Shown here piece after piece: positions 29,020-42,034 of a stretch of 64,000 nucleotides of DNA. Position 1 is the stretch's first letter; each line of letters begins with the position of its first letter. Origin of the DNA: Lotus japonicus. Its lineage: Eukaryota > Streptophyta > Magnoliopsida > Fabales > Fabaceae. The notes under the pieces were generated by a model. That model was not told the DNA's origin, made no database searches, and saw only the letters and a list, made by a program, of their open reading frames with translations. The DNA lies in assembly GCF_012489685.1 (NCBI RefSeq), contig NC_080046.1, positions 59,076,195 to 59,140,194 of the forward strand, read 5' to 3'. Made by a program: the position numbers and the translations under genes.

Positions 29020-30934
29020 GTGAGTGTGTGGGTGAGTGAATGTTACAATCCAAGAACATTCCTAATTAATAGCCACGTCATTTCATTTCATTTTTTTTTT
29101 ATATATCTCACATCGAATCGATATCCGACAGTTTTGAGATTAATTCTCTCGATATTAAGAAAGAGTTTAATGGATATGCACTGACAGTGTAAAATAGTTT
29201 TACACAGTCATCCAACCAAAGCATGCCACATAGGAGAGATAATTACATTTGACTTTAATTTTAATTAAAAAAATAAGATATTTTCTGATTTGACGGAATT
29301 CAAATACTCTTGATGTTTAGAGATCATATTAAGTGTGTAGATCTCTACGAACAAATTCTACTCACATATATTGTTGACGTCGAATTCTGTACTAAATGCT
29401 TAAGGATTTTTACTACTTCTTTCACCTATGTTAAACCAAATATTTCAATTTTTTTAAATATTTATGTGTGGAATTAAGGAGGGAATTGTTTTGATGTGCT
29501 ATGAGAAAAATGTGAAACAAATGACATTTTTTTATTTAAAAAGAAAAAGCGGTGTGTGTGAAGAAAAAGAAAGAGAAAAATGAGGAGACCACAATCAAAG
29601 CTGCAATTCAACTACTTTTTAAGTTTACATGTGTGATATGATGATGTGGGTTGAATTTAAATTTGTGTGGGTGGGTAGAGTCTTTTCTTTTGTTAGTCTT
29701 CCTTTTTGTGCTACTGCTGCACTTTTCTTTCTTCTCTGCTTTATTCGAGCTACTTTCAATTGAGCTTCTGAATTTTAAAACTTAGTGGGGGGAATTTCAT
29801 GGTGTGATTCACACTGTTCTGATCTTGTTGTTCCCATTTTTGATGAATGTAATTTTTGTTTATCATTCCTTTATTGGATAAAAATGGTGAAGTCATTTTC
29901 AGCCATTCCCTTTTCGCTTTCTCACAGGTGATTCATATTCAAACGGGCTAAATACCACCACCATTGACTCAGTTCAATTGATTATTTATCCATTTTCAGC
30001 GTTTATGAGATCAACTAGTTTTTAAATTGGACAGAAATGTTGAATTTTGGGCCTGACTGATTTGAATGTATCAAAAGATTTTGGGTTTATATTTTAAAAA
30101 TTTGAGCAATTTGCTTCGTCGCGTTCGACCCGCTTCAACAAAGGTGACCAACCTATTGTGTCGCGGCTTGTCGAAGACCGTTGTGGCAAAGGTATTTTAT
30201 ATCTTTGATTAGGTTAAGGCGCACTAGCCTCATACCAAGCTCTTGTAGCAACATGGTAGGGGGGACAATTATGCAAAAAGGCTAGAGTTTTCGAAGTATA
30301 TGTAGAGCAAATTGCCCGAAAATCTTTAAGACTCGCAACATCTTGATAATGTAATCAAAGTCTATTCATGTTCTTGACATTTTCACTACCAATAACATCT
30401 TGTTCTTACTAGATACTTGTTTTCAAAACTCAAAATCATTGCTAAAACCGAGTGTAGTAATCCTTAGGAAGGTAAATGTCCTTAAGAGGATCGAATTGAC
30501 CAAATGGTTTGCGGAGGGAGGATCCTTATACCTACAATCATGGTGAAGGTTAGAAACGAGAAGGCTGGTAGGGAGATCTCTAGGGCGGGTCTGTAACGCC
30601 CTCAAGCTCATAAAACTAAGTATTGAATTCTCCTATGATTCATAACTTAGTATCCCACGCGGTTCACTCGTGAACACAAATTTAAGGAAAATGTTAGCCT
30701 TATATACAAAGTTCTGGAATATTTAAGGGGCACGTGGATTAGTGTCGGTTTCTAGTTGTTGTTATGCTGCCACTAATGTTAGGAACAACTAAAAACCTTT
30801 ACTCAATTATATGTTTCTTGGATGTCCGCTGAAATGCGTATGTATGTGCACATATCAACATTCTAAATTAACCGAAATGTCACTCCACTAATTTTTTGTT
30901 CAATCGATTGGACTAATCCAATTTTTTTAATTAT
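29020..30934. other. intergenic upstream of pPLAIII
   Basis: AT-rich. A short palindromic scrap near 29170-29210 (GACAGTGTAAAATAGTTTTACAC) looks like a fragment of a common legume MITE. Sequence near 30590-30700 (TGTAACGCCCTCAAG...) resembles decayed LTR DNA. No gene was seen. Confidence 0.4.
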
Positions 30935-30992
30935 GGGTTCATTTAGTGTACACAACTTTTTTTTTTGCAAGGTTGCACAACCCTAATTTTAG

Positions 30993-32155
30993 GGTTTTGC
31001 CTAGCGTGGGTCAGTTTGAAACTGACCCACGGTGGATCAGCTCAACTTTCAACCGCTCGATTTAATGTTTTTAATTTGAACAGTATAGATCAGCTAATAA
31101 TAATAAAAATTTATTAATTAAATATATCTAATTTTACTAAAACACCCTTCTCCCTTCCCATGCTTCTTCAACCCCACTACCGTGCTTGAACTGCTACCAC
31201 CGTCAATCTCTCCCTCAGCCTACTAGAACCGCCACCATGGATCTACCAAAAACCCAGAACTGAAGTTGAAGCAACATGCAAACCCATCATCTCCACCCAA
31301 AGTCACCCTACCAAAAACTCATATAGAACTTCACCACCGTCAAATCCAGCTCCCGGAGATGGAGATAGCCACGGTTATCACATCCGCCAACACTAAAACC
31401 ACCCCCAACGACCAAATCCTCCACCCAAAACACCCCTCCAAACACCCAGATCCGAAACCGCATAAGTTAAATCCAGATCCGAAATTGAATGGGTTCAAGA
31501 GCGAAACCAAGATCCAAAATTGGGTGGAGAATCGCGTTGTTGTCTCCGAGCGTGGTGGGTGGCCATCTTGGTCGCGAGACTCCACGATTTTCTTCCACAG
31601 GATCGCGGAGGATGGTTGGTGAGCATCTTCAGAGTTGATTTACCCGATTTGAACCTCGCTGAACCCACAACCTTACCAGTTCGGGTCACGCCTCCGGCCC
31701 TGCACTGCTTCACACCCGCGACCATGCACCGGGTGCATTCACCCGTCCCGAACTTGAAGTTGCTGAGACTGAACGGTTCGTTCCCAAGCTTCTCCTCCGA
31801 CGGTGATTTCATCGCTTTCAACCACGATTTCGATTCCAACAAAGGCGTGAAGATCATCAGATCCAACGGCGGAGAGAAAGGGGGTTGTTGAGGATATGGT
31901 GGATTGACCTCTCTCGATTGTGGTGGGGAAGGAGCAGTTGGAGATGAGGCGAACAAGAACTCGGTGGAGCGGCGAGGCTACGACGCTGCAGCGACGTGCT
32001 ATGGTGTTGTCGGTGGTAACAGATGCAGAAGAAAGAATTTGGGCGAAGGATAAACATGGAGAAATTTAAAAATGAAGGTTATTTTTGACTTATCATAAGC
32101 ATAATGAAACTGATCCACGGTGGGTCAGTTTGAAACTGACCCACACTAGACGCAG
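30993..32155. mobile_element. inner Pack-MULE nested in the outer element's repeat
   Basis: CCTAATTTTAG occurs at 30982-30992 and 32156-32166, a perfect 11-bp target duplication. The termini share CTAG(C/T)GTGGGTCAG and a further 25 bases, about 42 bases of terminal inverted repeat. The repeat itself contains the palindrome GTCAGTTTGAAACTGAC. Length is 1163 bases. Instead of a transposase it carries a fragment of a host beta-propeller gene at 31530-31880. Confidence 0.85.
31530..31880 (+). pseudogene. captured fragment of a TolB/DPP6-N-like beta-propeller gene
   Basis: The reading begins NRVVVSERGGWPSWSRDS and FFHRIAEDGW, then shifts frame near 31620 and continues as SIFRVDLPDLNLAEP, RVTPPALHCFTPATMH and LRLNGSFPSFSSDGDFIAFN. 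These blocks belong to the plant TolB-related (WD40-like propeller) proteins, which are intronless or nearly so. Between ATMHR and the PVPNL-LRLNGS block a long internal stretch of the family is missing. The fragment is therefore frameshifted and internally deleted. It lies entirely between the inverted repeats of the inner Pack-MULE, so it arrived by gene capture and is not a gene native to this locus. Family assignment is from memory of the conserved blocks. Confidence 0.75.
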
Positions 32156-35145
32156 CCTAATTTTAGCCATTATTACAGGTTTCTCAGCAGGTCACTCTTT
32201 TTAATTTTAAAAAATATTTATTTATTTTCTCCCCCTTCTCCACCATCTTCCTCCCCTCAACCTCCACATCATCCGCCGCCGGCACCACCGCCACCGCCGA
32301 CCCCTCCTTCCTCCACCACCAACTCCACCCCTTCCTTCTCTCCTCCCTGCAATGCTGGGTTTGCTCGATCTCTGTCATTTGCAGATCTGAAATGTTGGGT
32401 TTGCTCAAACAATGAGGAGGAGGAAGAGGAAGTTTGGTTTTTGCCCAGAAAAATTAAAACCACCCTAATCAAAACCCATAAACAAAAACAAAACCACCCG
32501 TAGAATTGATTTAACTCATATGAAGGAGGGCACTTCGTGATTGATTTAACTCAACAACATAGTTTACTCTTCCAGAATTTTACATCATATCTTGCTCTTG
32601 TAGGATTTACGATAAATGGGTTCAAAGACCATCTGTAGACCCATTATCATGCGTGGAATCCACTTCTTCCCTTTTCTTTCCCCTAATTTTCACACAAACA
32701 GATAGAGAGGGTTCAATGCTGGAACAAAAACAGCAAAAATTTGGAAGCAATCAGAACAGAGCAAGTTTGAGAGAGAGAGAAAACGACCTGAGAGAGAAGG
32801 TCGCGACTTCGCTGGCGATGGGGGAAAGGGCGATGACGGGGTACGGTGGTAACGCAAGTGAGAAGAACGTGAATCAAACATCCCTCCAAAATCCTCCTCC
32901 TTCAACTCCAATTAAATTCTCAATTACCCTTACCCAATTAGATTCTCTCTGCAACACCCCTTTTGGATCTGGTTCAGATTTGGTGGCTTGAAGAAAGTTT
33001 TCTGGTGAGTTTGAAGGAAGGAAGGTTTGAAGAAAGGATTCGATAAATCTGGAGAAAATAGGGTGGTGGTGCCGGCAACGGATGGTGGAGGTTGAGGGGA
33101 GGAAGGTGATGGAGAGGAGGAGGTAGTAAATATATATATTTTTAAATGAAAAATATCAATGACCTGAAAACCTATCATAGTAGGTAAAAGTGAGAGTTGT
33201 GTAACCTTACACAAGAAAATTCTTGTGTATGGTAAATGGACCCTTTAATTATGGTTAAAAAATATAAATTATTCCTTAACATTTATAAGTTAATTTTATA
33301 ATTCTTGTTCCAAAGAGAGCTGCTATAACATATGACACTCACTATGCACGACTAGGCATAACATTGTTAAATTAAATTAGTGAAAAATCATGTTTTTTTA
33401 AATATAATAAAACAAAAAATCAATACGCCAAAATAAGAGTGTAGGTGTGCAAGTTGTGCTGGACAAATGTTGTGTCAACTAGAATTTTCATTCTCCAAAA
33501 TATATGTAGTAATTAACTAAAATTTAAAAAGCAAACAAACATAAAAGATAAGCATTAATTAATGGGAGATCTAGCACCTTACAAAAATTACAAATCTTGA
33601 CTTGACCCATACATATACTAGATAAACTGATGTTCTGAATGTTGTATAGTTATCATTAACATCTCTCCTGATCTCTTATCCACTCTAAGAAATTTGTACT
33701 TTCAATGTTCAATGAATGCCTACTAAGAAATTAAGAAGCTATTGTTCAATTTCTTTATTCCCTAGAGTAAGAATCCAACAAAAATGGATGAAAAAACTAG
33801 AGTAGGCTACTCTTCATTTAATTCCCTAGGCCATATCTGACCATTGTGACATTAAACTTCTGAGCTAACACCAGCAAAAAAGTAACATTGATCGACTACT
33901 CACCCGTGCAGGGGTTTGTGAAAATTGGAACATTAATGTTACAGATGAGATTCCCTATCATGTATCAAACACACCCATGTCATGTCCTGCTCAACACAAT
34001 TGCTCTCTTTCTCTCTCACTGTGAGGGTCAGAGGGAAAATCTCAGTAGGGCCTCTAGATCTTATTATCAATCTTCACTCCCTCTTCCTCCTTTCCCTTAC
34101 AGCCTGTTCTCTTTGATCTCTTCTTCTCTCAAAAGTTCATGCATGTACGGTCGTACCGACATTTATCTGCGGCCAAATATTTTCTTTTTAATTTATAATT
34201 TCCTACCTTTGTTTATTAGTATATATACTTTGCTTTTTCTGTTTTTTTGCTTAATTCTATTGTTATTCAATTAAAATATTAGTTAACTGGTGGTTGATTC
34301 AAGTGTTATTTGGTTTAAGCAATGTTTAAATTTGAGTATAATGTGTGTATGAAAAAATGTCATTAAGGTTTAAGAGAGCTAGCCTCACTAGAATTGATGT
34401 GAATGTTCCTCATAATTGATCTTGTGAGTTTCACTGTTGCAAAATTGGAAGATGCTTCTAGTTTTTTTAGTGAATGTTTGGTTTCAATTTTAGCACTACT
34501 AGATGTGAATCTATAAAAAATAACCATTTATCACTTCTACTAGATGTGGATCAATTAACTACAAGTGACTAAGATTTCCTTTATATCTCTCACTATCTTT
34601 TACAATCGTCAATGGAACAAGTTGTAGAGTCATTTCAGGTAAGTGATTATAGAGGAGACCTAGTTTTAAGTTTTAACCAAATCTCTTCCCATAATGAGCG
34701 TATGAGTTAAGGCCTACACTGTAGTCCACACTAATTATTACAGATATTCAAGCTCAAACAAAATGGATCACTCAAATAATTAAGTTCGCTTACTCATGTC
34801 CTCAAATGGACCATAAATTAACAGATTTTTATTAAAAATAAAAAAGAAACCCACAAGAATTACTAAATAATTTTAACATTTTACTATAGCAAAAATAGCA
34901 GAATAAAAGAACTAAGTTAGTCTTAACTTTTTGGTAAATCGGAAAATTAAGTTAGTCTTAACTTTATGTTAACCAAAATGATTCTCAAACACACGGTTTA
35001 TCAATAACATCTAATTATCGTACATATTTTGTTTAACTGCCCCAATATTTGCAGCAGTTTTTAACCGTTGCTAATATTTACAGCGGATGAAAATTAACTT
35101 CTGCCAATTTTTAACCGTTAGTCTCAATATACTTTATTTTTTTGG

Positions 35146-35300
35146 TCTTGACCAAGGTATTCCTACAGCCGACAACCGTGAGATTAATCTCTCATCTCAC
35201 GGTCAGCGCACTAAGCGGTAGGGGGCTGACCAATGAGTTTTTTCTATTCGCAAGAGTTGAGATTCGAACCCTCAACCACTTGCTTAAAGGATGAAGTGTT
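35146..35300 (-). mobile_element. SINE-like or retroelement fragment with Pol III box
   Basis: The minus strand has a perfect B box in GGGTTCGAATCTC preceded closely by AAGCAAGTGGTTGAG. The downstream part has an inverted pair (CACGGT...ACCGTG). The A-B spacing is too short for a normal tRNA head, so this may be a rearranged SINE. Confidence 0.35.
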
Positions 35301-37750
35301 GTTTACATATAATCCTTTTTTTTTATATGCACACATAAATACTTCCTACAAACCCAAAGTAACAGTTAAAATTTGAAACCAAATCAACGTTATGTAAAAA
35401 CTAATTTTGTGTTTGGTGTGAGGTCTTTTGAAGACTTGTCCAACTTAGAATTGGATTAGGGTAACATAAATTCAGCCATGGTCCAATGTCCCACAAGTGG
35501 AGGAGCATATATATTCGACTTGGATCTATTGGGATTACCGTACAAACAATTGATTTTGATGTACAAACAATCATAAAGATGTGATTATTTATCTACCTCC
35601 CTCTTCCTCTTTCCTCCATAAATTTCATTCATTCGTCTGCGATTCTTCTGAAAACAATATAACTATCTTGACCATTATTATTTGACCCCCTTCTCTGAAA
35701 ATACAGTTGTCCGGACAGTACCCACTGGCAAACCGTACCATGATGAGTTCATGAATATGTACCAACTGCTAGTTGTGCTGCTATGAGCTGTGATGAAGAG
35801 ACTTATCCTCTGCCATGACCCCAAAACTAGAAGTTCTCTGGATTTTCACTGCACTTGTTAGTACTCTACTCGCATTCACTGCAGTCAAGTTTTGTACGGG
35901 AAGCTATTTTCACTTCTATAAGTTCAACTCTAGGAATACAATTTTTTTGGGAAATAAATACCCTTATGTAACTTGAACTTTCATAACACAAAAAAAATAG
36001 AGTTCAACTTCCACATTTATCATATGCTCTCAAATTAGTATGGAAAGATCGATGGAAATGGGGGTAAATCATATAGAGAAAGTGAAAATGAGCCTGAAAG
36101 TTAACACATGAATTTGTTGGTACATGCATGAGCATTTACGATTTGGTCAGTGCAGGGGATTGATATTTGATCATCAGGCTTCTATAATTTACTGTGAATC
36201 TCAAATGGAAATTATGCATGTGCATGTACTGTTTGGAAGATATATTCTAGCCTATATCCTATATTATATGCTAGGCAAGTAGTCAAGTACTTACATACAT
36301 ATATGGGGTCAATAAAAGGACGAAGGGCAGTACCATTTAGGATCAATTGTATTTATCGATGGAATGAAAGGTGAACTGTTTTTCCACTGTCGGCGGCACA
36401 TGAACTTGTTCATTATTTTTGGGCAGTAGTAGCTCATATATTTCTATGAAGTGGGGTTGAATTAGACTAGACCTCTATTAATTGAATGAAATTTACAAGC
36501 ATGTGGTTTGAAGAATTGAATGTTGTGGGTGGAATCTAGTTCAGTTGTTTTCTACATTTGTTCATTCAGTAATGGCGAGCCACTACTTGGGCATGTCTAA
36601 TTATTGGAATGAATAAATATAGACCCCAATTAAGAAAGAAAGTCTAGGTCATGCCCTAATTCTTTAATATCAAACCTGTATATTAACTGACATGAAATTG
36701 TTCTAGCATTATCAGAAGCAGTTGCGAAAGTTTGTTTGACCAAATTCTCAGTAAAAGTTTGGTTAGTGCACTGTGCACCAGAAACTTCTTTTACGACATC
36801 AAATTAACATCATTATCAATCTTAGTTTTCATTTTGACAAAATTTTAATTAACGGTAACTAATGCCAAAACATCGTTTTATTGTTGACTTTTAAATGTCA
36901 AAGAGGGAAAAAGTGAGTTGACTTATGCTTTTCCACCAAAAGTCATTTTTACTGTCATGCTCCACTTAATTTTGAACAGAATAATTAACCATGTTAGTTG
37001 CACGTTTGAACCCATAATGATATATATGTCTTATAGGAGTACATAACTTGCTCTCAACCAAAATTGAATTACTAATATGTTTGGATCAACTTTTTTTCAT
37101 CAAAATCATTTTTAAAACTCAAATGCTACTTACTAAAACTTATCTTAAAAGTAATTTAGTTTCAGAATCAATTATTAAATAGTTTCCAAAGACGCATTAA
37201 CTAAAAGTAAAAATCTGAGTCTCAATGTTGAAGCTTTGCTCTGAACCTCTGGTTTTGTATCTTTGTTACTTCAGGGGAATTGGGTCAAACCTTATACCCA
37301 CTAAAATCATTGTGGTCACCCCTTAATTTAAATAATTGCGATCACAATTCCTCACCCATCGTTTTCAATTTGTCGTCACAATTAACTTTCTGGGATTAAT
37401 TAAGACAGATTCCTGGGAGTGATTGATCGAATTCAATGGGTCCTCCAATGTGACAGCAGAATCATATAATCAAATAAAATATCACTTAAAAGAGAAACAA
37501 AACATTGGAATTACTCGTACTAGATTAATTCATGTCCCGCTTTTCACCCTTCCTTAGATAGCGGGTCAAAACAAATCACAACATCAAGTATTTAATTTTA
37601 TGCACAGTAACATGTTACTTTGTGTTCAAAAAGTGAAATCCTAGATACTAACCTAACAATCAAAGGATTGTGTCTTTGAGCATTTCTGTTTGAGTATTTT
37701 TGTGTAACGAGAGTTGTTATATTAGTGAGAATGATTGTTTCCGGCCCTTT

Positions 37751-37835
37751 CAGAAATTGATCTCTGAATATTCCTTATCAAACTCATATGTCACTTAATT
37801 TTTACCACTTGAACTATCATTCAGGACGTACATAC
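37751..37835 (-). mobile_element. tRNA-derived SINE fragment (family copy 2)
   Basis: The minus strand reads GAATGATAGTTCAAGTGGTAA and then a decayed B box with GAGATCAATTTC, clearly related to 6272-6375. The tail motif is lost. Confidence 0.45.
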
Positions 37836-39206
37836 CGCTTTAAAGGGAAATTATGAATTCAACCTTTTAACTTTTTTTTTTAAATGCTCACCTTTTAACT
37901 TTAAAGTATAAGTATATGCAACACAAAAACATATATATCCTCTATACTCAAATTCGATGATCTCTATCTAGATCGCTAATTCTAATTCACAAACTCGCAA
38001 GATATCAAATCTTAGGTATTAAAATGAAGTGTCTCTTTTGACCCACATCAGTCTACATTCTTCATATGTTGCCCCCTTCCACCGTCCTCACCCATTCCAG
38101 ACCACTTTGATATTCATAATCTTTGTTTAACTACATATAAACATAATTATATATGTCTTCAATGGGTCATGCCATGCTATGGTTGTTTGATATATAAAAT
38201 CTGTAACTTCCGTTACAGTTTCCTCCAGCATTCACCGACGGCCAAGTGCATTGCTCTGAGAAATAAAATAAGATCATAAAATCGTTACAAAAGACGACGG
38301 TATCAAACAGATATCTCTGAATTCTGAGTATGTATGTGGGTAGGGACACCATCAGTCCATCACCAAAGTAATAAGCTAGCGTTAGGTGAGAAATTAAGAA
38401 TAGAAAAACTTGATTAGAAGCAAAAATTGCTACTATACCAATAATATTTGTCGGAGCACTATCATACATAATCCAATTAATTAATATCACGCTTCTTTTT
38501 CACCGGACAAATGGGTTTGTTTAAGGCTTTGTTAATCATGGGTCTTAACCTTTAATCATTGAGGTAGGTTTCTTAGACTAAGTTAAAGTATATGAGCCTG
38601 AATAAAGTCTGTTAGTGACTTAGTGGTACGAAAATTCAAAATTGGCTTCACTCACACGCTTGCTTTCCATGGTCGATCTCATTCTTTTTCTCTTGTCCCT
38701 TGAAATATCCAAATCTTTGACTCTTAAATTGAGAGGAAGCAAGCTTGCATTCCTAATATCTTTGCCAACCGTGTCTGTTGGTTAATGTAAGACTTTGGTA
38801 TAAGTGTGAGTAATTATAAAATATAATTTAATTCATTGTGTATTTTCATGTCATTGATATTTTTCCCTCTCCTATAAACAAAATATTAGATGATATAACA
38901 TATATGGTTGAATGAGGGGAATTCTAGTCTTTACACTTCACGTTGAGCTGGTGGGGATCGCCCACACCCTAGTACCAACCAATCCTTAAACGTGGTGAAT
39001 GGCCTTGAGTATTGTATATTTGTATTGTTTGACTAGTGTTTAGGCGGGAAAAGTTTTGAGGAGATCATAAGTGTTGTCTTTTGTTAAATTTTAGCTTGCG
39101 GTTTTACTCAAGTGCTTCTATTTGCCAAGTATATCTATGTGGTGATTTACAATACATAGGGTGACTCGGTCTAGTGCCTAGAATGATGTCGGCTTAGGAA
39201 GAGATT

Positions 39207-39430
39207 TCATGTTAATCGAGTAATGGATAACACAACTTACTATCCTATAGTTCTGTGTTGATTGAGTAATGGATAACACAAAATGGATAACACAAATGAA
39301 GTTGGATAGTTATTTCGATGAGGCAAATTAATTAATGGATATGCTTCTTTGAACCAGGATTAAGATTCACCTACTTAATCGCAATAACTATCCTGGCTCT
39401 GTGCTGATTGAGTAATGGATAACACAAATT
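39207..39430 (+). repeat. cluster of dispersed direct repeats
   Basis: GAGTAATGGATAACACAA occurs three times (near 39218, 39264 and 39410), with an extra ATGGATAACACAAA at 39283. Between the second and third copies lies CTATCCTGG/CTATCCTAT sequence. I do not recognise the family. Confidence 0.6.
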
Positions 39431-41764
39431 AAAAAATTGAGAAATGAAATAAAAGAAAATCATTAAACTTCATTAATTAATAAACATATGTATAAAAGAA
39501 GCATATCCATCTTCTTCTCCTTTTGCAAAAGGGAGAATGGAAAACAAATTGAAGGACAGAAAGAAAAATACTTTCTTCTCTTTGCATTTTGATTAGGAGC
39601 TTATTTTAATTCAGGTCGTACTATTCTAGTAGGGAATACTTTTCTCACCTTATTAAGCATGCATAATCATGAACAGAAACCACCCATTTTTTGCTTTTAA
39701 AATAACAGAAACCACCAAAACATTAACCCTCCTCTAAGGATAGACTTACCATTTAACTATAAGAATTATTAATCACCAAGTGTAGTATACGTAAGCCGAA
39801 AAAAGTAATCAAATATTTTGCTCCAAAATTTTGTTTGAAGCATGAAACCTCCACTAATGGAGGTGCAACAAACAAGAATATTTATATAAACAAACGAGTG
39901 TGTTTTATGAAGGGATAAAAAGGCAGGTAAAATATGATTTAAATAGTAGCATGTGTCGGATGGTTCAGCGTATGATGCAAATTAAATATGGAATAATATA
40001 TATTATTCACCATAATCATACATGTAGCATTATTGCATCTTATCTTATATATCTTTGTACATACATGGAGTATACAATGCGTTTAATATTATTGTATATG
40101 CATATAAATTAAAAAATACGTACATTCACATACACGTGTGAAAGATGAGAAAAGGCAAAAGAAAAAAAATTGCATGATTCGAGGAAAAACTAAAATATAA
40201 AAGGTGACATTCTTGGACGGAAGAAGCTACACGTAAACATATAAAATAAAGTAAGGTTTTAATTTTGGTTTTTGTCATTTTGTATTGTTGTCGTGTAGTT
40301 TGGTTGGGCCAACAAAAATATAAGGTTGTGATGAATGTAATGTGCAGTAAAAGGCTATCGAATGCGGGCCACCAAAAGGACAAGGTTCTGGTGGGAGATT
40401 CCCTACCGACAATGTTAAATATTGAAGGGTCAAAATGGAGACACTTGAGTAGGGATATCAATGGCTTTAGCATGGCATATTGCTGGTGAATCTTGTGCCC
40501 AGATTACATTGTAATATTGTATATCGATGGGAAACTTCATAGTCAATTTTCTAAAAGGAAAGGACAAGGATCTGCCTCATCTTTCTTTAGTTTTTCTTTC
40601 ATGCTATGTCTTGTTAAATTTGAGATATGTTGTCTGCTAAACATTGGTTAATGTTTTATGTAGCTACTAAAAGATAGTTCAAGAACCGTGAATCGTGTAG
40701 ATCAACTGGAACAAAGTTGTTCTAGTTTGAACATAGATTTTAGGTTTGATTCCTTCTTAATCTAGCCGGATTAAATATCTGTAAATGAACGAGCACACAT
40801 GTATCTAGATGATTGAGGTCTGTGACGATTGTCTCTACAGATGTAAGAAAAGTCCTTAAATGGAGCATTCGAGCGCATAGTCAGCTCCGAGCTACCTTGC
40901 TTTGCTCGTCATATCTCGACCTTTGTGTGACCATCACTAAGTCATTCAGTAGTATGTGCCCTTGTTACGCTTACATAAGAGCAAGTCCTTTGAGTCGGCT
41001 AAGATGCTTTTTAGTCCTTAAAGCTCATAAGTCAGTACTAAAAATTGTAATTATCACAATAATCTTGCAATTCCTTATTTAATTTATTTGTTGTGTTAAA
41101 CCCCTCTGATGATTTGCAGCAATTTATATCAAGAGTCTGACAGGTACATCTGGCATATATATATTGCAGAGGGGAAATAGCTAAGACAGACATCAAGTTT
41201 TGTTTTTTTCTTCTAATTCAACTACAGCCCCTAGTAGAATCAAAATCAAACAAATCAAAGCTCTAATAAAAGATACTATTTGACCTGCATGTATAGAATT
41301 CATTTAAAAAATACAAATCAATTAATTAAGCAACAAGATGCCAAGAAGACAACTAAGGGGGAAGTCAAGTGCAGAAGTTTATATTAGAAAGATGGGAGAA
41401 TGAGATCTTGCTATATATGCTAGCTAGATATCTAGTAGCAAACAGATCATTTGTAAATTAAAAAAGAAAATATATGTAGCATTCAGGATAGGAATGTATC
41501 GAATAGTTGAAATTGTATATACTATATACTGTTGATAGATAAACATGATTAATAATGAGGTCGTTTATTTTGGAAGTATGCTGCTGAGGGTGCATCACTT
41601 GCCATCATTTTTTGAGCCTATATATATTTTAATATGAAGCAGGGCTTTGTCTTGCATTTTAGAGGTTCAGCCCGTGCCAGCAATGCCTGATGAAAAGGCT
41701 AGATAGCAACACCAACTCAGTATTCAATCTATGATATCATCCCACTTACAATTCAACTCAACAT

Positions 41765-42034
41765 AGTTAAAAAGTATATTGATATGGAATTAGGTGATGA
41801 TTTCCATTGATGAATACATGAGCATATATACAACAATGACCAGCTAATGTCGTTCCTATAATCATGCTGGTCTTCAATGAAATATTCCTGTAGTAATTAC
41901 ATTTGACTAATACTATTGATTACAATGAATCACAATTATATGAATAGCATAATTATAGGGATTGATTGTTGGTCAAATGTTCAACATAACTGCTAGCATG
42001 ATTTCTGTATAGTAACAGATTTCATTCTCTAACT
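41765..42034 (-). repeat. 3' LTR of the Copia element
   Basis: 270 bases. In element orientation it starts AGTTAGAGAATG and ends CTTTTTAACT, not the usual TG...CA. The pol stop codon lies just inside it at 42022-42024. Confidence 0.9.

Larger units (their letters stand above)
30935..33243. mobile_element. outer Mutator-like element with long inverted repeats
   Basis: An exact 9-bp target duplication TTTAATTAT occurs at 30926-30934 and 33244-33252. The ends GGGTTCATTTAGTGTACACA and (inverted) GGGTCCATTTACCATACACA start long imperfect terminal inverted repeats. The left repeat is split by the inner element and resumes at 32167, so it covers about 30935-30992 plus 32167-32330. Its partner is about 33060-33243, including the CTTCCTCCCCTCAACCTCCA block on both sides. 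The interior (32330-33060) has no transposase and no recognised gene, though it may be captured host DNA. Confidence 0.85.
33253..41764. other. long intergenic region, about 8.5 kb
   Basis: I see no protein-coding gene. The open frames at 33888-34274 and 38167-38490 are hydrophobic or low complexity, without start context or motifs. There are SINE-like pieces at 35146-35300 and 37751-37835 and a direct-repeat cluster at 39207-39430. The segment 34913-34963 contains AAGTTAGTCTTAACTTT twice. Confidence 0.5.

Noticed and set aside
33888..34274. 128-aa open frame in the large intergenic region
   Set aside because: Hydrophobic, Ser/Phe-rich, no motif, no promoter or splice logic.
38167..38490. 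107-aa minus-strand open frame
   Set aside because: No recognisable domain. AT-rich chance frame.
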